Assembly (NCBI RefSeq): GCF_037688875.1
Contig: NZ_JAWDIE010000012.1
Span: forward strand, 45,580-109,579
Reading direction: 5' to 3'
Length of the DNA: 64,000 nucleotides
Source: Amphibiibacter pelophylacis
GTDB lineage: Bacteria; Pseudomonadota; Gammaproteobacteria; Burkholderiales; Burkholderiaceae_C
A model generated the notes under the pieces. It did no database searches, was not told the origin of the DNA, and saw only the letters and a program-made list of their open reading frames with translations. Positions 27,919 to 37,742 of this stretch are shown here, one piece after another. Made by a program: the position numbers and the translations under genes. Position 1 is the first letter of the stretch, and every line of letters starts with the position of its first letter.

Positions 27919-28927
27919 GCGTGTCTCCCAGCCAGTTGGCGTTCAGGCCGGCCGTCAGTTGCCTGTCGATCTTGATGGCGTAGCGTCCGCCGGAGGTGCC
28001 GTAGGTGCAGTCAAACACCGGCACGTTGTTCACCTTGGCCTTGACCTTGGGGCTGAGGTCCAGCTCGACGAAATCGCCGGGCTTCATGGCCAGCAGCTCT
28101 TCCACGGTGGCGTGCGCGCTGGCCAGGTCGATGACCAGTTCCAGCTCGGCATCCTGCAGCTGGTCGCGGATGAGCTGCACCCAGCGCTTGTCGCCGTCGT
28201 CGCCCTCGCCGTGCATGGTCGAATAGAGCACGTCGCGGATCGGCGCCAGCGTGGCGTAGGGCAGGCAGAAGAAGATGGAGCCGGTGCTGTGCCCGATCTC
28301 CACGTTGAACGAGGTCACCACCACCACCTCGCTGGGGTTGGCGATGTTGGCGAACTGCGGCTGCATCTCGGAGCGCTGGTGCTCCAGCTCCAGCGGGTAG
28401 ACCCCGGCCCAGGAGCGCTTGTACTCCTCGATGATGACTTCGATCAGGCGCTGGATGACGCGCCGCTCGGTCTGCGAGAACTCGCGCCCTTCGATGCGCG
28501 TGTGGAACTTGCCGATGCCGCCATACAGCGCGTCGATGATGGCGAAAATCAGCGTGGGTTCGCACACCACCAGGCCGCTGCCGCGCAGGGGCCGGATGCC
28601 GACGATGTTGAAGTTGGTCGGCACCACCATTTCGCGCAGGAAGGCGCTGTACTTCTGCACCTTGACGGCGCCCACGGAAATCTCGGGGTTTTTGCGCGTC
28701 AGGTGAAACAGCCCGGAGCGGATGTTGCGCGCAAAGCGCTCGTTGATCAGCTCCAGCGTGGGCATGCGCCCGCGCACCACCTTTTCCTGGTTGGCCAGAT
28801 CGACGGGACGCGCCTCGCCGGGCGCGCTGGTCTCCGGCGCGGCGGTGGCAACGGGGTCGGCCTCGTCGCCATTCATGCCCCGCAAAAGGGCATCGACTTC
28901 GTCCTGCGAGAGGATCTGCTGGCTCAT
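27908..28927 (-). CDS. fliM: Flagellar motor switch protein FliM
   Basis: FliM binds phosphorylated CheY and FliG in the C-ring. The 339-aa product begins with the CheY-binding SQQILSQDEVDALLRG peptide, continues with the middle CheC-like domain (LELINERFARNIRSGLFHL, VVTSFNVEIG) and ends with a SpoA domain. It overlaps fliN by 11 bases and follows fliL by 15 bp. Confidence 0.96.
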   Translation of the reverse strand: MSQQILSQDEVDALLRGMNGDEADPVATAAPETSAPGEARPVDLANQEKVVRGRMPTLELINERFARNIRSGLFHLTRKNPEISVGAVKVQKYSAFLREMVVPTNFNIVGIRPLRGSGLVVCEPTLIFAIIDALYGGIGKFHTRIEGREFSQTERRVIQRLIEVIIEEYKRSWAGVYPLELEHQRSEMQPQFANIANPSEVVVVTSFNVEIGHSTGSIFFCLPYATLAPIRDVLYSTMHGEGDDGDKRWVQLIRDQLQDAELELVIDLASAHATVEELLAMKPGDFVELDLSPKVKAKVNNVPVFDCTYGTSGGRYAIKIDRQLTAGLNANWLGDTHGY

Positions 28928-28942
28928 GGAATGCGTGCGGCC

Positions 28943-29500
28943 TTACTGGATGATGAAGCTGGAAAACTGCACGCCGCGCACAGGCGCGTCTTTCTTCTCG
29001 CGGGCCGTTTCCAGGCGGTTGCCCATGGGCGCCAGCGCGGCGCGGCGGATTTCTTCGGCCAGTTTCTGCTTGCCGTCGAAAGTCTGCAGCTCGTCCGAGG
29101 TCTTGGACGCGATCAGCATGATCACGTTGTTGCGCACCGAGGGCATGAAGCTCTTCACTGTGGCTTCGTCTTTGGCGTCTTTCAGTTCCAGGACCACGCC
29201 GATCTGGGCCATTTTTTCGCTGTCCTTGTCGTTCAGGTTGGCCACGAACGGGTCCAGTGGCATGTAGATGGGGGCCTTGGGTGCTTCACTGTCGTGGCTT
29301 TCGGCGGCTGCTTCGCCGCCTTCCTCGCCCGCCTGGGCGTGCTTGGCCTTTTGCAGCTGCGTCCAGTAAAAATAGCCGCCGCCCGCTCCACCCAGCAGCA
29401 CGAGCACCAGCACGATCAGCAGGATGAGCTTTTTCTTGCCGCCCTTGGCTTTGGCGGGGGCGTCGGTTTCGGCGGCAGCCGGGGCTGGGGTCGCGGACAT
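28943..29500 (-). CDS. fliL: Flagellar basal body-associated protein FliL
   Basis: FliL surrounds the stator and stabilises it. The 185-aa protein has an Ala-rich N terminus, a single membrane helix (KKKLILLIVLVLVLLGGAGG), an acidic linker, and a periplasmic domain with YMPLDPFVANLND and ending in GVQFSSFIIQ. I chose the ATG at 29500, which has GGAG eight bases upstream; longer starts up to 29683 add a tail unlike FliL. It opens the fliLMNOPQR operon, which is divergent from edd. Confidence 0.9.
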   Translation of the reverse strand: MSATPAPAAAETDAPAKAKGGKKKLILLIVLVLVLLGGAGGGYFYWTQLQKAKHAQAGEEGGEAAAESHDSEAPKAPIYMPLDPFVANLNDKDSEKMAQIGVVLELKDAKDEATVKSFMPSVRNNVIMLIASKTSDELQTFDGKQKLAEEIRRAALAPMGNRLETAREKKDAPVRGVQFSSFIIQ

Positions 29501-29670
29501 GGAAAACTCCAGGGCAGACATCGGTGGACTTGCCCGGATTGTCAGTGCCCCCCCGCCAGGACGGTGGGTGGAATAAGCGGTGAAATTGCGGGCAATCCGG
29601 GTGGGGTGGGGACTTGAACCTGCGCAGGCCTGGCGTCTTGCGTCCGCGCGTTCTTTTCCGGTCCGTTTTC

Positions 29671-29699
29671 TTGCCATAACCACTGGATAGCGCTAACAT
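29671..29699 (+). promoter_or_regulatory. Predicted sigma-70 promoter of edd
   Basis: TTGCCA (29671-29676) and TAACAT (29694-29699) are separated by 17 bases, placing the transcription start near 29706. This argues for the edd start at 29743 rather than at an upstream start at 29701. Confidence 0.45.
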
Positions 29700-29742
29700 T
29701 TTGATTCGTCTGTCCGAATCCGCCATCTGCCGGGAGTCCCGC

Positions 29743-31572
<1,830 letters not shown>

Positions 31573-31580
31573 ATACCCCC

Positions 31581-31607
31581 AAGGCCGCGCTGGATGCGGC
31601 CTTTTCC
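31581..31607 (+). terminator. Hairpin between edd and eda (partial terminator)
   Basis: AAGGCCGC pairs with GCGGCCTT around a seven-base loop and is followed by TTCCTTTT. Because eda begins 32 bp later with no separate promoter that I can see, this is more likely a partial terminator or mRNA end-stabiliser than a full stop. Confidence 0.55.
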
Positions 31608-31638
31608 TTTTCTCCCCCTCTTTTTCAGGATGTCCGCC

Positions 31639-32265
31639 ATGAACACGCTGGATCTGTGCCAATACGCCCCCGTCATCCCCGTCATTGTGCTCAACAGGGT
31701 CGAGCACGCCGTGCCCATGGCGCGCGCCCTGGCTGCGGGCGGAGTGCGCGTGCTGGAAGTGACGCTGCGCACGCCGCAGGCCCTCGATTCCATGCGCCAG
31801 ATCGCCGCTGAGGTGCCCGACGCCATCGTCGGTGCAGGCACGGTGCGCAGCGCCGCCGATGCGCGCGCCGCCAAAGAGGCGGGCTGCCAGTTTGCGGTCA
31901 GCCCGGGCTTCACGGTGGAGGTCGCCCAGGCCTGCCAGGAGCTGGATCTGCCCCTGCTGCCGGGCGTGGCCACGGCCAGCGAGGTGATGCTGGCGCAAAG
32001 CCACGGCTTTCGCTTTCTGAAGTTCTTCCCGGCGACGGCGGCGGGCGGCATTCCGCTGCTCAAGGCGCTGGCGGGCCCTTTCCCCGACGTGGTTTTCTGC
32101 CCCACAGGCGGCATCACGCTGGCCACGGCCCCCGATTTCCTGGCGCTGCCCAATGTGAAGGTGTGCGGCGGCTCCTGGCTGCTGCCGCAGGACGCCATGG
32201 ACGCGGGCGACTGGGACCGCATCACCACCCTGGCCCGCGAAGCCTGCGCCCTGCGCCGTCCCTGA
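31639..32265 (+). CDS. eda: KDPG/KHG aldolase
   Basis: Eda cleaves 2-keto-3-deoxy-6-phosphogluconate to pyruvate and glyceraldehyde-3-phosphate. The 208-aa product has Glu40 and Arg44 in VLEVTLRTP and the Schiff-base Lys128 in FRFLKFFPA. The ATG at 31639 has AGGA eight bases upstream; ATGs at 31630 and an earlier one add a short non-family tail. With edd it completes the Entner-Doudoroff pathway. Confidence 0.95.
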   Translation: MNTLDLCQYAPVIPVIVLNRVEHAVPMARALAAGGVRVLEVTLRTPQALDSMRQIAAEVPDAIVGAGTVRSAADARAAKEAGCQFAVSPGFTVEVAQACQELDLPLLPGVATASEVMLAQSHGFRFLKFFPATAAGGIPLLKALAGPFPDVVFCPTGGITLATAPDFLALPNVKVCGGSWLLPQDAMDAGDWDRITTLAREACALRRP

Positions 32266-32402
32266 ATCCCGGTGGTTCCGTCCGGGGCGCTGCGGTCAGC
32301 TGCTGCGCATCGGAGTATCATCGGAATCGCTTTTCACTGGACGGTGTCCACCCGGCGGCCTGAAGGCGGCCGGTCCAGGCACACTGCGAAGATGGGGTCA
32401 TC

Positions 32403-32975
32403 ATGAAACACGGCTATCGACTGGTCCCCGCGCGGGACGATGATTTCGAGGCCTTGATGGGGTTGCGCTGGTGCGCCATGCGCGAGAGCATGGCCGATAT
32501 GGGACGCATTGATCCCGATCACGCCCGCGCCCGCATGAGCCGGGGTTTTGCGCCGCAGCACACACACAAGATCCTGGCCGACACGATCAACCCGCTGACA
32601 GGCCAGCCCGACCTGATGGGCTTCGTGGTCGTGCTGCCCAGCGAACCGGGCTGGATCATCGACCACCTCTACATCCACCCGACCGGCCAGCGCCGGGGTT
32701 TGGGTTCGTGGGTGCTGGGTCAGATTCTGGAGCACGCCGACCGGCGTCAGCGCAGCGTGTCGGTCGTGGCCCTGCGTCACAGCGCGGCCGTGCGCTTTTA
32801 CGAGCGCCACGGCTTTGTCGCCACGCTGCAGGGCGAGTGGGATGTCCACATGCAGCGCGCCCCGCGCCAGCCTGCACTGGCCGATGGCCCCGAAGCCGTG
32901 GCAGTGAGACCCGCGCCGCTGTCACGTCCGGCGCCCGCCGTCGTGCCGGACCGCCAGCCTGCGCTCAAGCGCTGA
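32403..32975 (+). CDS. GNAT-family N-acetyltransferase
   Basis: This 190-aa protein has a GNAT fold at residues 5-145, with the acetyl-CoA loop PTGQRRGLGSWVLGQI and the terminal SAAVRFYERHGF. About 40 Pro/Ala/Arg-rich residues follow the domain. Acceptor unknown. meaB follows 11 bp later on the same strand. The 137-bp gap upstream contains a GC-rich imperfect hairpin but no clear promoter. Confidence 0.85.
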   Translation: MKHGYRLVPARDDDFEALMGLRWCAMRESMADMGRIDPDHARARMSRGFAPQHTHKILADTINPLTGQPDLMGFVVVLPSEPGWIIDHLYIHPTGQRRGLGSWVLGQILEHADRRQRSVSVVALRHSAAVRFYERHGFVATLQGEWDVHMQRAPRQPALADGPEAVAVRPAPLSRPAPAVVPDRQPALKR

Positions 32976-32986
32976 CGATTTTCTGC

Positions 32987-34015
32987 ATGGATTCCCGGGA
33001 CAGCCTCTGGCTGGAGCAGCTGCGCGATCCTGACGCCCCGGCCGCGCGCCGCGCGCTGGCCAAAATCATCACCCTGCTGGAATCGACCCGGCCCGATCAC
33101 CGCGAACGCGCTGGCCTGCTGCTGGATGCCCTGCTGCAGCGCAGCGGGCCGACCACGCGCATCGGCATTTCCGGCGTACCGGGCGTTGGCAAAAGCACGC
33201 TGATCGAGGCGCTGGGCCTGCACGCCATCGCCCAGGGCCACCGCGTGGCGGTGCTGGCGGTGGACCCGTCCTCGACGGTGCACGGCGGCTCCATCCTGGG
33301 CGACAAGACGCGCATGGAGCGCCTGAGCGTCCACCCGCGCGCCTACATCCGCCCCAGCCCGTCGGCGGGCCATCTGGGCGGCGTCGCCAGCCAGACGCGC
33401 GAGGCACTACTGGCCTGCGAGGGCGCGGGCTACGACGTCATCCTGGTCGAAACCGTGGGCGTGGGCCAGAGCGAAGTCGCGGTGGCCGGCATGACCGACC
33501 TTTTTGTGCTGATGCAGCTGCCCAACGCGGGCGACGAGCTGCAGGCGATCAAGAAAGGCGTGATGGAGCTGGCCGACCTGATCTGGGTCAACAAGGCCGA
33601 TGTCGATCCGGTGGCCACCACGCGCGCCTGCGCCCAGATGAGCGGCGCGCTGCGCCTGCAGGCGGGGTTGCGCGGGGGCGATGCGGCGCAGGTTCAGCCC
33701 ATCAGCGCGCTCAAGGGCGACACCCTTGCGCAGGCCTGGCAGGGCGTGCAGGACTGGCTGGCGCAGCGCCGCGCCGATGGCCGCTGGCTGGCGCGCCGCC
33801 AGCGCCAGAACCGCGACTGGATGTGGGAGCGCATCCACCGCGGCCTGCGTCTGGCCTTCGAGGCCGATCCGGCGGTGGCGCAGCAGCTGCCGGACATCAG
33901 CCGCCGCGTGCTGGCGGGCGAGCTGGCTTCTTCGACCGCGGCGGCCCGCCTGCTGGCCCTGCACGGCGTGGATGCGTCCCGGCTTTCGCCGACCCCGTCT
34001 TCACCGGCTGGCTGA
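32987..34015 (+). CDS. meaB: MeaB/ArgK-type G3E GTPase, methylmalonyl-CoA mutase chaperone
   Basis: MeaB protects and loads B12 into methylmalonyl-CoA mutase or a related mutase. The 342-aa product has Walker A GVPGVGKST (residues 63-71), VDPSSTVHGGSILGDKTRM, the switch ETVGVGQSEVAVAGM and the base-reading NKAD. The ATG at 32987 gives MDSRDSLWLEQLRD; a longer upstream frame runs through the GNAT gene. No mutase gene is in the window. The last 119 bp overlap the convergent UPF0149 gene. Confidence 0.92.
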   Translation: MDSRDSLWLEQLRDPDAPAARRALAKIITLLESTRPDHRERAGLLLDALLQRSGPTTRIGISGVPGVGKSTLIEALGLHAIAQGHRVAVLAVDPSSTVHGGSILGDKTRMERLSVHPRAYIRPSPSAGHLGGVASQTREALLACEGAGYDVILVETVGVGQSEVAVAGMTDLFVLMQLPNAGDELQAIKKGVMELADLIWVNKADVDPVATTRACAQMSGALRLQAGLRGGDAAQVQPISALKGDTLAQAWQGVQDWLAQRRADGRWLARRQRQNRDWMWERIHRGLRLAFEADPAVAQQLPDISRRVLAGELASSTAAARLLALHGVDASRLSPTPSSPAG

Positions 34016-34628
34016 TGTCGGCCAGCAGCAGCGTGGCGCAGACCAGGTCTTCCACCAGATCCTCGGCCTGCATGGGCGGCTCCAGCGCTTCGATGGCGTC
34101 CTGAAGTTCGGGTTCCAGGTCGACATCGTCCGGATCAAGATGGCGGTAAAGCAGCGCCAGCGCATCGACCATCTGCTGCGCTTTGGCGCTGCCGCCCGCA
34201 CTCAGCAGACCCTCGAAGGCGTTGGTCGCCACCGAAAAGCCCGCCACCCAGGCGGCCACGGCACCGCCCAGATCGTCTTCGTCCTCGGGGTCGGCCATCA
34301 GCCAGGGGTCAAACCACTGACGCTCGCGGATGGCCTGCTGCAGCTGCGCCAGGCGCTGGTGCGCGCTGCGCGCCAGTTCGTCGCGCTGGGCCAGGTTCAG
34401 CCCGGCGTGGCTGCGGGCGCCTTCGGGCCAGGGTCGGCCGTCGGCGTCGTGCAGGAAAGGCAGCCACTGCGCGGGCGGCACGGGGCGCGGCTGCAGTGCC
34501 ACGCCGACCAGAAAACCGTCCAGCGCCGACAGATCGAAAGCGCCATCGTCCGGGGTGATGCGCTGCAGCAGATCGTCCAGGCGCTGCAGGGCGTCGTCGT
34601 CCAGAGGGGGCAGGGGCGCTTCGGTCAT
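33897..34628 (-). CDS. UPF0149 (YecA-like) protein with extra C-terminal tail
   Basis: This 243-aa protein matches YecA/UPF0149: LSALDGFLVGVALQP, the acidic DPEDEDDL segment, WVAGFSVATNAF and LLYRHLDPDDVDLEPEL. It lacks the C-terminal SEC-C zinc motif of some relatives. Residues from about 210 form a Pro/Arg/Lys/Gly-rich tail that is encoded entirely by the antisense of meaB, so the frame either truly overlaps meaB or the original stop has been lost. Function unknown. Confidence 0.8.
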   Translation of the reverse strand: MTEAPLPPLDDDALQRLDDLLQRITPDDGAFDLSALDGFLVGVALQPRPVPPAQWLPFLHDADGRPWPEGARSHAGLNLAQRDELARSAHQRLAQLQQAIRERQWFDPWLMADPEDEDDLGGAVAAWVAGFSVATNAFEGLLSAGGSAKAQQMVDALALLYRHLDPDDVDLEPELQDAIEALEPPMQAEDLVEDLVCATLLLADISQPVKTGSAKAGTHPRRAGPAGGPPRSKKPARPPARGG

Positions 34629-34652
34629 AAAGGTCTCGGGGGTGGGGATGAA

Positions 34653-35168
34653 TCAGCTTTTGGGCGCTGCGACCGGCCAGCTCAGCCGCACGCGCGCCAC
34701 GCCGTGGACGCCCAGTTTACGGGCACTGGTGCGCGACAGGTCGATCACCCGGCCGCGTACATAGGGGCCCCGGTCGTTGATGCGCACTTTCACGCTGCGG
34801 CCGGTGCGCAGTGCGGTCACTTCCACCCAGGTGCCAAAGGGGATGGTTTTGTGCGCGGCGGTCATGGCGAACTTGCTGTAGCGCTCACCGCTGGCGGTGC
34901 GTCGCCCATGGAAGCGGCCGCCGTACCACGATGCCACGCCCGTCTGGTGGTGTTTGGCCTTGGCTTTTTTGGCGGCTTTGCGGCTGGTGTGGCCCTTGTG
35001 CGGGACCGCTTTGCGGGCCTTGGTGCCGGAGTGAGCGGTTTTGGCCTTGACCGGGGTGCTGTGCCGGTGCGGTTCCGCGCTCTTGGCCAGGGCCGGCGGC
35101 ACGGCCAGCGCCAGACCCAGCGCGATGCTCGCAGCGCCCAGACGCCAGCGGGAAAAAGTGTTCAACAT
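34653..35168 (-). CDS. rlpA: RlpA-type septal lytic transglycosylase
   Basis: RlpA cleaves peptide-free glycan strands at the division septum. The 171-aa protein has a signal peptide (residues 1-29), a strongly basic Lys/His-rich linker (30-75), and a double-psi beta-barrel domain with GVASWYGGRFHGRRTASGER, MTAAHKTIPFG and VRINDRGPYVRGRVIDLS. The SPOR domain of E. coli RlpA is absent, and no lipobox Cys is seen, so it is probably a soluble periplasmic form. Confidence 0.88.
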   Translation of the reverse strand: MLNTFSRWRLGAASIALGLALAVPPALAKSAEPHRHSTPVKAKTAHSGTKARKAVPHKGHTSRKAAKKAKAKHHQTGVASWYGGRFHGRRTASGERYSKFAMTAAHKTIPFGTWVEVTALRTGRSVKVRINDRGPYVRGRVIDLSRTSARKLGVHGVARVRLSWPVAAPKS

Positions 35169-35329
35169 ATTGATTTAGGCTGTTTTTTACACGGTCCGCC
35201 ATACTAACCGAAAGCCCTGGACCTGTATCTCAGGGTCCGCCCGGGGAGCGGGCATAAGACGCAGCAGCGTGGTGCGTGGGCTGCGCTGGCGGGACATCGT
35301 CGCCGTTCTGTGGGGGCGGTACCCGCCTG

Positions 35330-35414
35330 TGGTGCCCGGAGCGGGAATCGAACCCGCACGCCGTGAGGCTCCGGATTTTAAGTCCGGTATGTCTACCAGT
35401 TCCATCATCCGGGC
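35330..35414 (-). tRNA. tRNA-Leu (anticodon TAA)
   Basis: This 85-base cloverleaf ends in an encoded CCA. The acceptor stem GCCCGGA pairs with TCCGGGC, the anticodon loop is CTTAAAA on a CCGGA/TCCGG stem, the T arm is GCGGG-TTCGATT-CCCGC, and a long variable arm is present, as in class II tRNAs. Confidence 0.97.
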
Positions 35415-35483
35415 GATGCCGTGCTGTGACGGCGCAGCCATTCTAGCGGACGGCGTCGTGGCCAGAAGCCCGGGCAAAAGGAC

Positions 35484-35515
35484 AAAAAAAACCCCGGTGC
35501 GTTGGCGCCGGGGTT
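35484..35515 (-). terminator. Rho-independent terminator, candidate sRNA 3' end
   Basis: AACCCCGG and CCGGGGTT form the stem on the minus strand, with further pairing inside, followed by eight T. It lies 70 bp upstream of tRNA-Leu and 143 bp past rnpB. Confidence 0.85.
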
Positions 35516-35556
35516 GAATCCATCCGGGGAGGATGGAGGAGACATTCGATCACAAT
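35484..35556 (-). ncRNA. Candidate small RNA with anti-Shine-Dalgarno motif
   Basis: A -10-like TTAGAAT (35569-35563) sits next to AGGGTAAACCC, and a start about seven bases further would give a transcript of about 73 nt ending at the strong terminator. It carries CTCCTCC and CCTCCCC stretches (minus strand, 35541-35526) complementary to ribosome-binding sites. No protein frame fits. An alternative is that this is only the 3' trailer of rnpB. Confidence 0.4.
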
Positions 35557-35657
35557 GTACTCATTCTAAGGGTAAACCCAGGGGTGCGCAAGCGTTCTGA
35601 CCCGGTTTTGCTGCGCTGCGGCAAAAATAAATCACAAACGTTGTTTTAATGAGAAGT

Positions 35658-35974
35658 GTGAACCGGGGCGATAGGCCGGATTCTGTTCGCCGGGTTGCCC
35701 CGGCGTGACCGCCATTCCTCTGGGCCGCCTGTCGCCAGAACGGCTCGATGCCACCTACCCGCACACTCTCCGGGCCAGATCATCGTGTGCCTATTTGGTG
35801 TTGCTGCGCGCAGAGATTGCCCGTTTCACCCGGACTGAACCGGCTCGTCTCTGTTGCTCTGATCCTCACCTCGCGGTGGAGAGGTGTTACCTCCTGCGCT
35901 GCCCTGTGCAGTCCGGACCTTCCTCCAGTGCGCCCTTTCGGGACTTGCACCAGCGGCGGTCTGCCCTGGTTCAC
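35658..35974 (-). ncRNA. rnpB: RNase P RNA, bacterial type A
   Basis: RnpB is the catalytic RNA that matures tRNA 5' ends. About 317 nt can be bounded by helix P1, with GTGAACC at the 5' end pairing with GGTTCAC at the 3' end. Conserved blocks include the 5' region GGAGGAAGGTCCGGACT, GAGGATCAGAGCAACAGA, the GAAACGGGCAA region and CGAACAGAATCCGGCCTAT near the 3' end. A -10-like TAGAAT (35987-35982) lies just upstream. The adjacent isochorismatase gene runs the other way. Confidence 0.95.
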
Positions 35975-36029
35975 GGGCGCGATTCTACGCAACAATAACG
36001 TCAGATTGGGGCCGTTTCAGGAGAAGGCG

Positions 36030-36617
36030 ATGCGTCAGGCGGTGCTGGTGATCGATGTGCAGCAGGGTCTTTGCGAAGGCGAGGGCGCTGTGTTCGACAG
36101 CGCGGGCGTGATTGCGCGCATCAACACGGTGACGCGCCGGGCGCGAGCGGCTGGGGTGGCGGTGATCGTGATCCAGCACGAATCGGGCCCCGGCTATCTC
36201 GAACACGGCACAGCGGCCTGGCAGAGCGCCCACGGCCTGGAGGTTCAGCCCGGCGATCACCGTGTGCGCAAGACCACGCCCGATGCCTTTTTGCGCACCA
36301 GCCTTGCGCCGCTGCTCCAGGAACTGGGCGTGCAGGAACTGGTCGTTTGCGGCATGCACACCGAGTTCTGCGTGGACACCACCACGCGCCAGGCGCTGGC
36401 CCGGGGCTATCCGGTGGTGCTGATCGCCGATGGCCACACGTCGGCCGGCAATCCGGCGCTGGATGCCGCGCAGGTGATCGCGCACCACAACCACACGCTG
36501 GCGAACATCGAGAGTTTTGGTCCGCGCGTGCGGCCTGTCAGTGCGGCCGATTACCGCCCGGACGCGGGCTCCACCATTTCCAGCGGCAGGCCGTCCGGGT
36601 CGGCGAAGAAGGTGTAG
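36030..36617 (+). CDS. Isochorismatase-family cysteine hydrolase
   Basis: This 195-aa enzyme has the family triad: Asp9 in VLVIDVQQGL, Lys81 in RKTTPDAF and the nucleophile Cys114 in GMHTEFCVDTT. Such enzymes cut amide or vinyl-ether bonds in substrates such as nicotinamide, N-carbamoyl compounds or isochorismate; the exact substrate is not readable. The start has GGAG upstream and lies 55 bp from the rnpB 5' end. The last 67 bp overlap the convergent VOC gene and encode a Ser/Gly-rich tail. Confidence 0.85.
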   Translation: MRQAVLVIDVQQGLCEGEGAVFDSAGVIARINTVTRRARAAGVAVIVIQHESGPGYLEHGTAAWQSAHGLEVQPGDHRVRKTTPDAFLRTSLAPLLQELGVQELVVCGMHTEFCVDTTTRQALARGYPVVLIADGHTSAGNPALDAAQVIAHHNHTLANIESFGPRVRPVSAADYRPDAGSTISSGRPSGSAKKV

Positions 36618-36952
36618 CGCGCGCCGGTGAACTCGTCGATGCGCACGGGCTCGACCGCCACGCCGTGCTGCTGCAGGTGCGTGATGCAGGCGTCCAGGTC
36701 GCTGACGGTGAAGGCCAGGTGACGCAGGCCGCAGGCTTCGGGGCGGCTGGGCCGCTCGGGTGGCGCGGGGAAGGAGAAAAGCTCGATCTGACCGCCATCC
36801 GGCAGCGCCAGATCCAGCTTCCACGACTGGCGCGCGGTGCGCAGGTTCTCGGCGACGATGCGCAGGCCCAGCACTTCAGTGTAAAAGCGCTTTGATGCCG
36901 CGTAATCGCTGCAGATGATGGCGGTGTGGTGGATGCGTTGCAGGCTCATCAT
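36551..36952 (-). CDS. VOC-family (glyoxalase-like) protein
   Basis: This 133-aa protein has two beta-alpha-beta-beta-beta modules typical of the vicinal-oxygen-chelate fold: RIHHTAIICSDYAASKRFYT at the start with a metal-ligand His, and ACGLRHLAFTVSDLD then TFFADPDGLPLEMVEP for the second. It is most similar in style to YaeR/GloA2 proteins. The stop lies inside the convergent isochorismatase gene. It begins 4 bp past the stop of the DUF3025 gene upstream. Confidence 0.82.
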   Translation of the reverse strand: MMSLQRIHHTAIICSDYAASKRFYTEVLGLRIVAENLRTARQSWKLDLALPDGGQIELFSFPAPPERPSRPEACGLRHLAFTVSDLDACITHLQQHGVAVEPVRIDEFTGARYTFFADPDGLPLEMVEPASGR

Positions 36953-37719
36953 TCGGAATTCTCCAGGCGCAGGGGCCGAAACACGGCCGCATCCTCATAA
37001 AAAGCAGGATCGACGCTCGCGGGCCACCAGCCCGGAATGCCCAGCACGGGCAGGTGCAAAAAGGGCTTGGTGGCCAGACGCTGTGGCGTCAGGCTGCCGG
37101 GCTGTGGCCAGACCCACACATGCGCGGTCAGGCTTTTGTAGGGCGCGGCCAGCTTTTCCAGCAGGGCGTGGCCCAGCAGGGTGAAGCGCACCTCGCGCGG
37201 CCAGCGCGGGCGCTGGCCGTGCAGCAGATCGGCCCAGCGGCGCTGGCGCAGCAGATCGATCAGGTCGGGCGGGGCGTCCAGGATCAGGCCGTTTTCGTCC
37301 AGCAGCGTCAGCGCATCGCGCACCGGGCCGCGCGTCTGCACGCCGCCCGCACGGGCGATTTCGGCCGCCTGCAGCGCGTTGAGCTGGCGCTTGAAGCCGG
37401 GGTGATGCAGCCACATCAGCCCGTTCAGAAAGTCGTGCAGGTTGTCGCGCGTGGGCACGCCGCCGGTGCGGTAGATGAAGGTCTCGTAAGCCTCGCCAGC
37501 GGGCAGATCGCCCTGGGGCACAAAGTGCAGGGGCTGGCCGGGCGCATCGCCAAGGAGTGGCCTGTGGACATATCCGGCCGCTTCTTGCTGTGCCATCACG
37601 GCGTTCAGGCCGTCAGACACGCAGCCGCCGCGGGCGTCAATCGTGCGGACCAGCGCCTGGCCCAGCGGCGCGTAGGGCGCGAACCAGGGCGCGGTCCAGT
37701 CCAGCGCGGTCCAGGGCAT
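36949..37719 (-). CDS. DUF3025 domain protein
   Basis: This 256-aa protein matches DUF3025, with YETFIYRTGGVPTRDNLHDF and WLHHPGFKRQLNALQAAEI, followed by a segment that carries DENGLILDAP. No catalytic residues are known for the family. It is packed between pyrC (23 bp) and the VOC gene (four-base overlap), so it is probably co-transcribed with pyrC. Confidence 0.8.
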   Translation of the reverse strand: MPWTALDWTAPWFAPYAPLGQALVRTIDARGGCVSDGLNAVMAQQEAAGYVHRPLLGDAPGQPLHFVPQGDLPAGEAYETFIYRTGGVPTRDNLHDFLNGLMWLHHPGFKRQLNALQAAEIARAGGVQTRGPVRDALTLLDENGLILDAPPDLIDLLRQRRWADLLHGQRPRWPREVRFTLLGHALLEKLAAPYKSLTAHVWVWPQPGSLTPQRLATKPFLHLPVLGIPGWWPASVDPAFYEDAAVFRPLRLENSE

Positions 37720-37742
37720 GGCGCTGCGCGCGGGGTAGGCGA

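Noticed and set aside
35187..35517. Short open frames on both strands over tRNA-Leu
   Set aside because: They cross a complete tRNA with encoded CCA and have no ribosome site.
35748..36029. Upstream extension of the isochorismatase-like gene
   Set aside because: It would read through RNase P RNA; the ATG at 36030 has a ribosome site and the family start.
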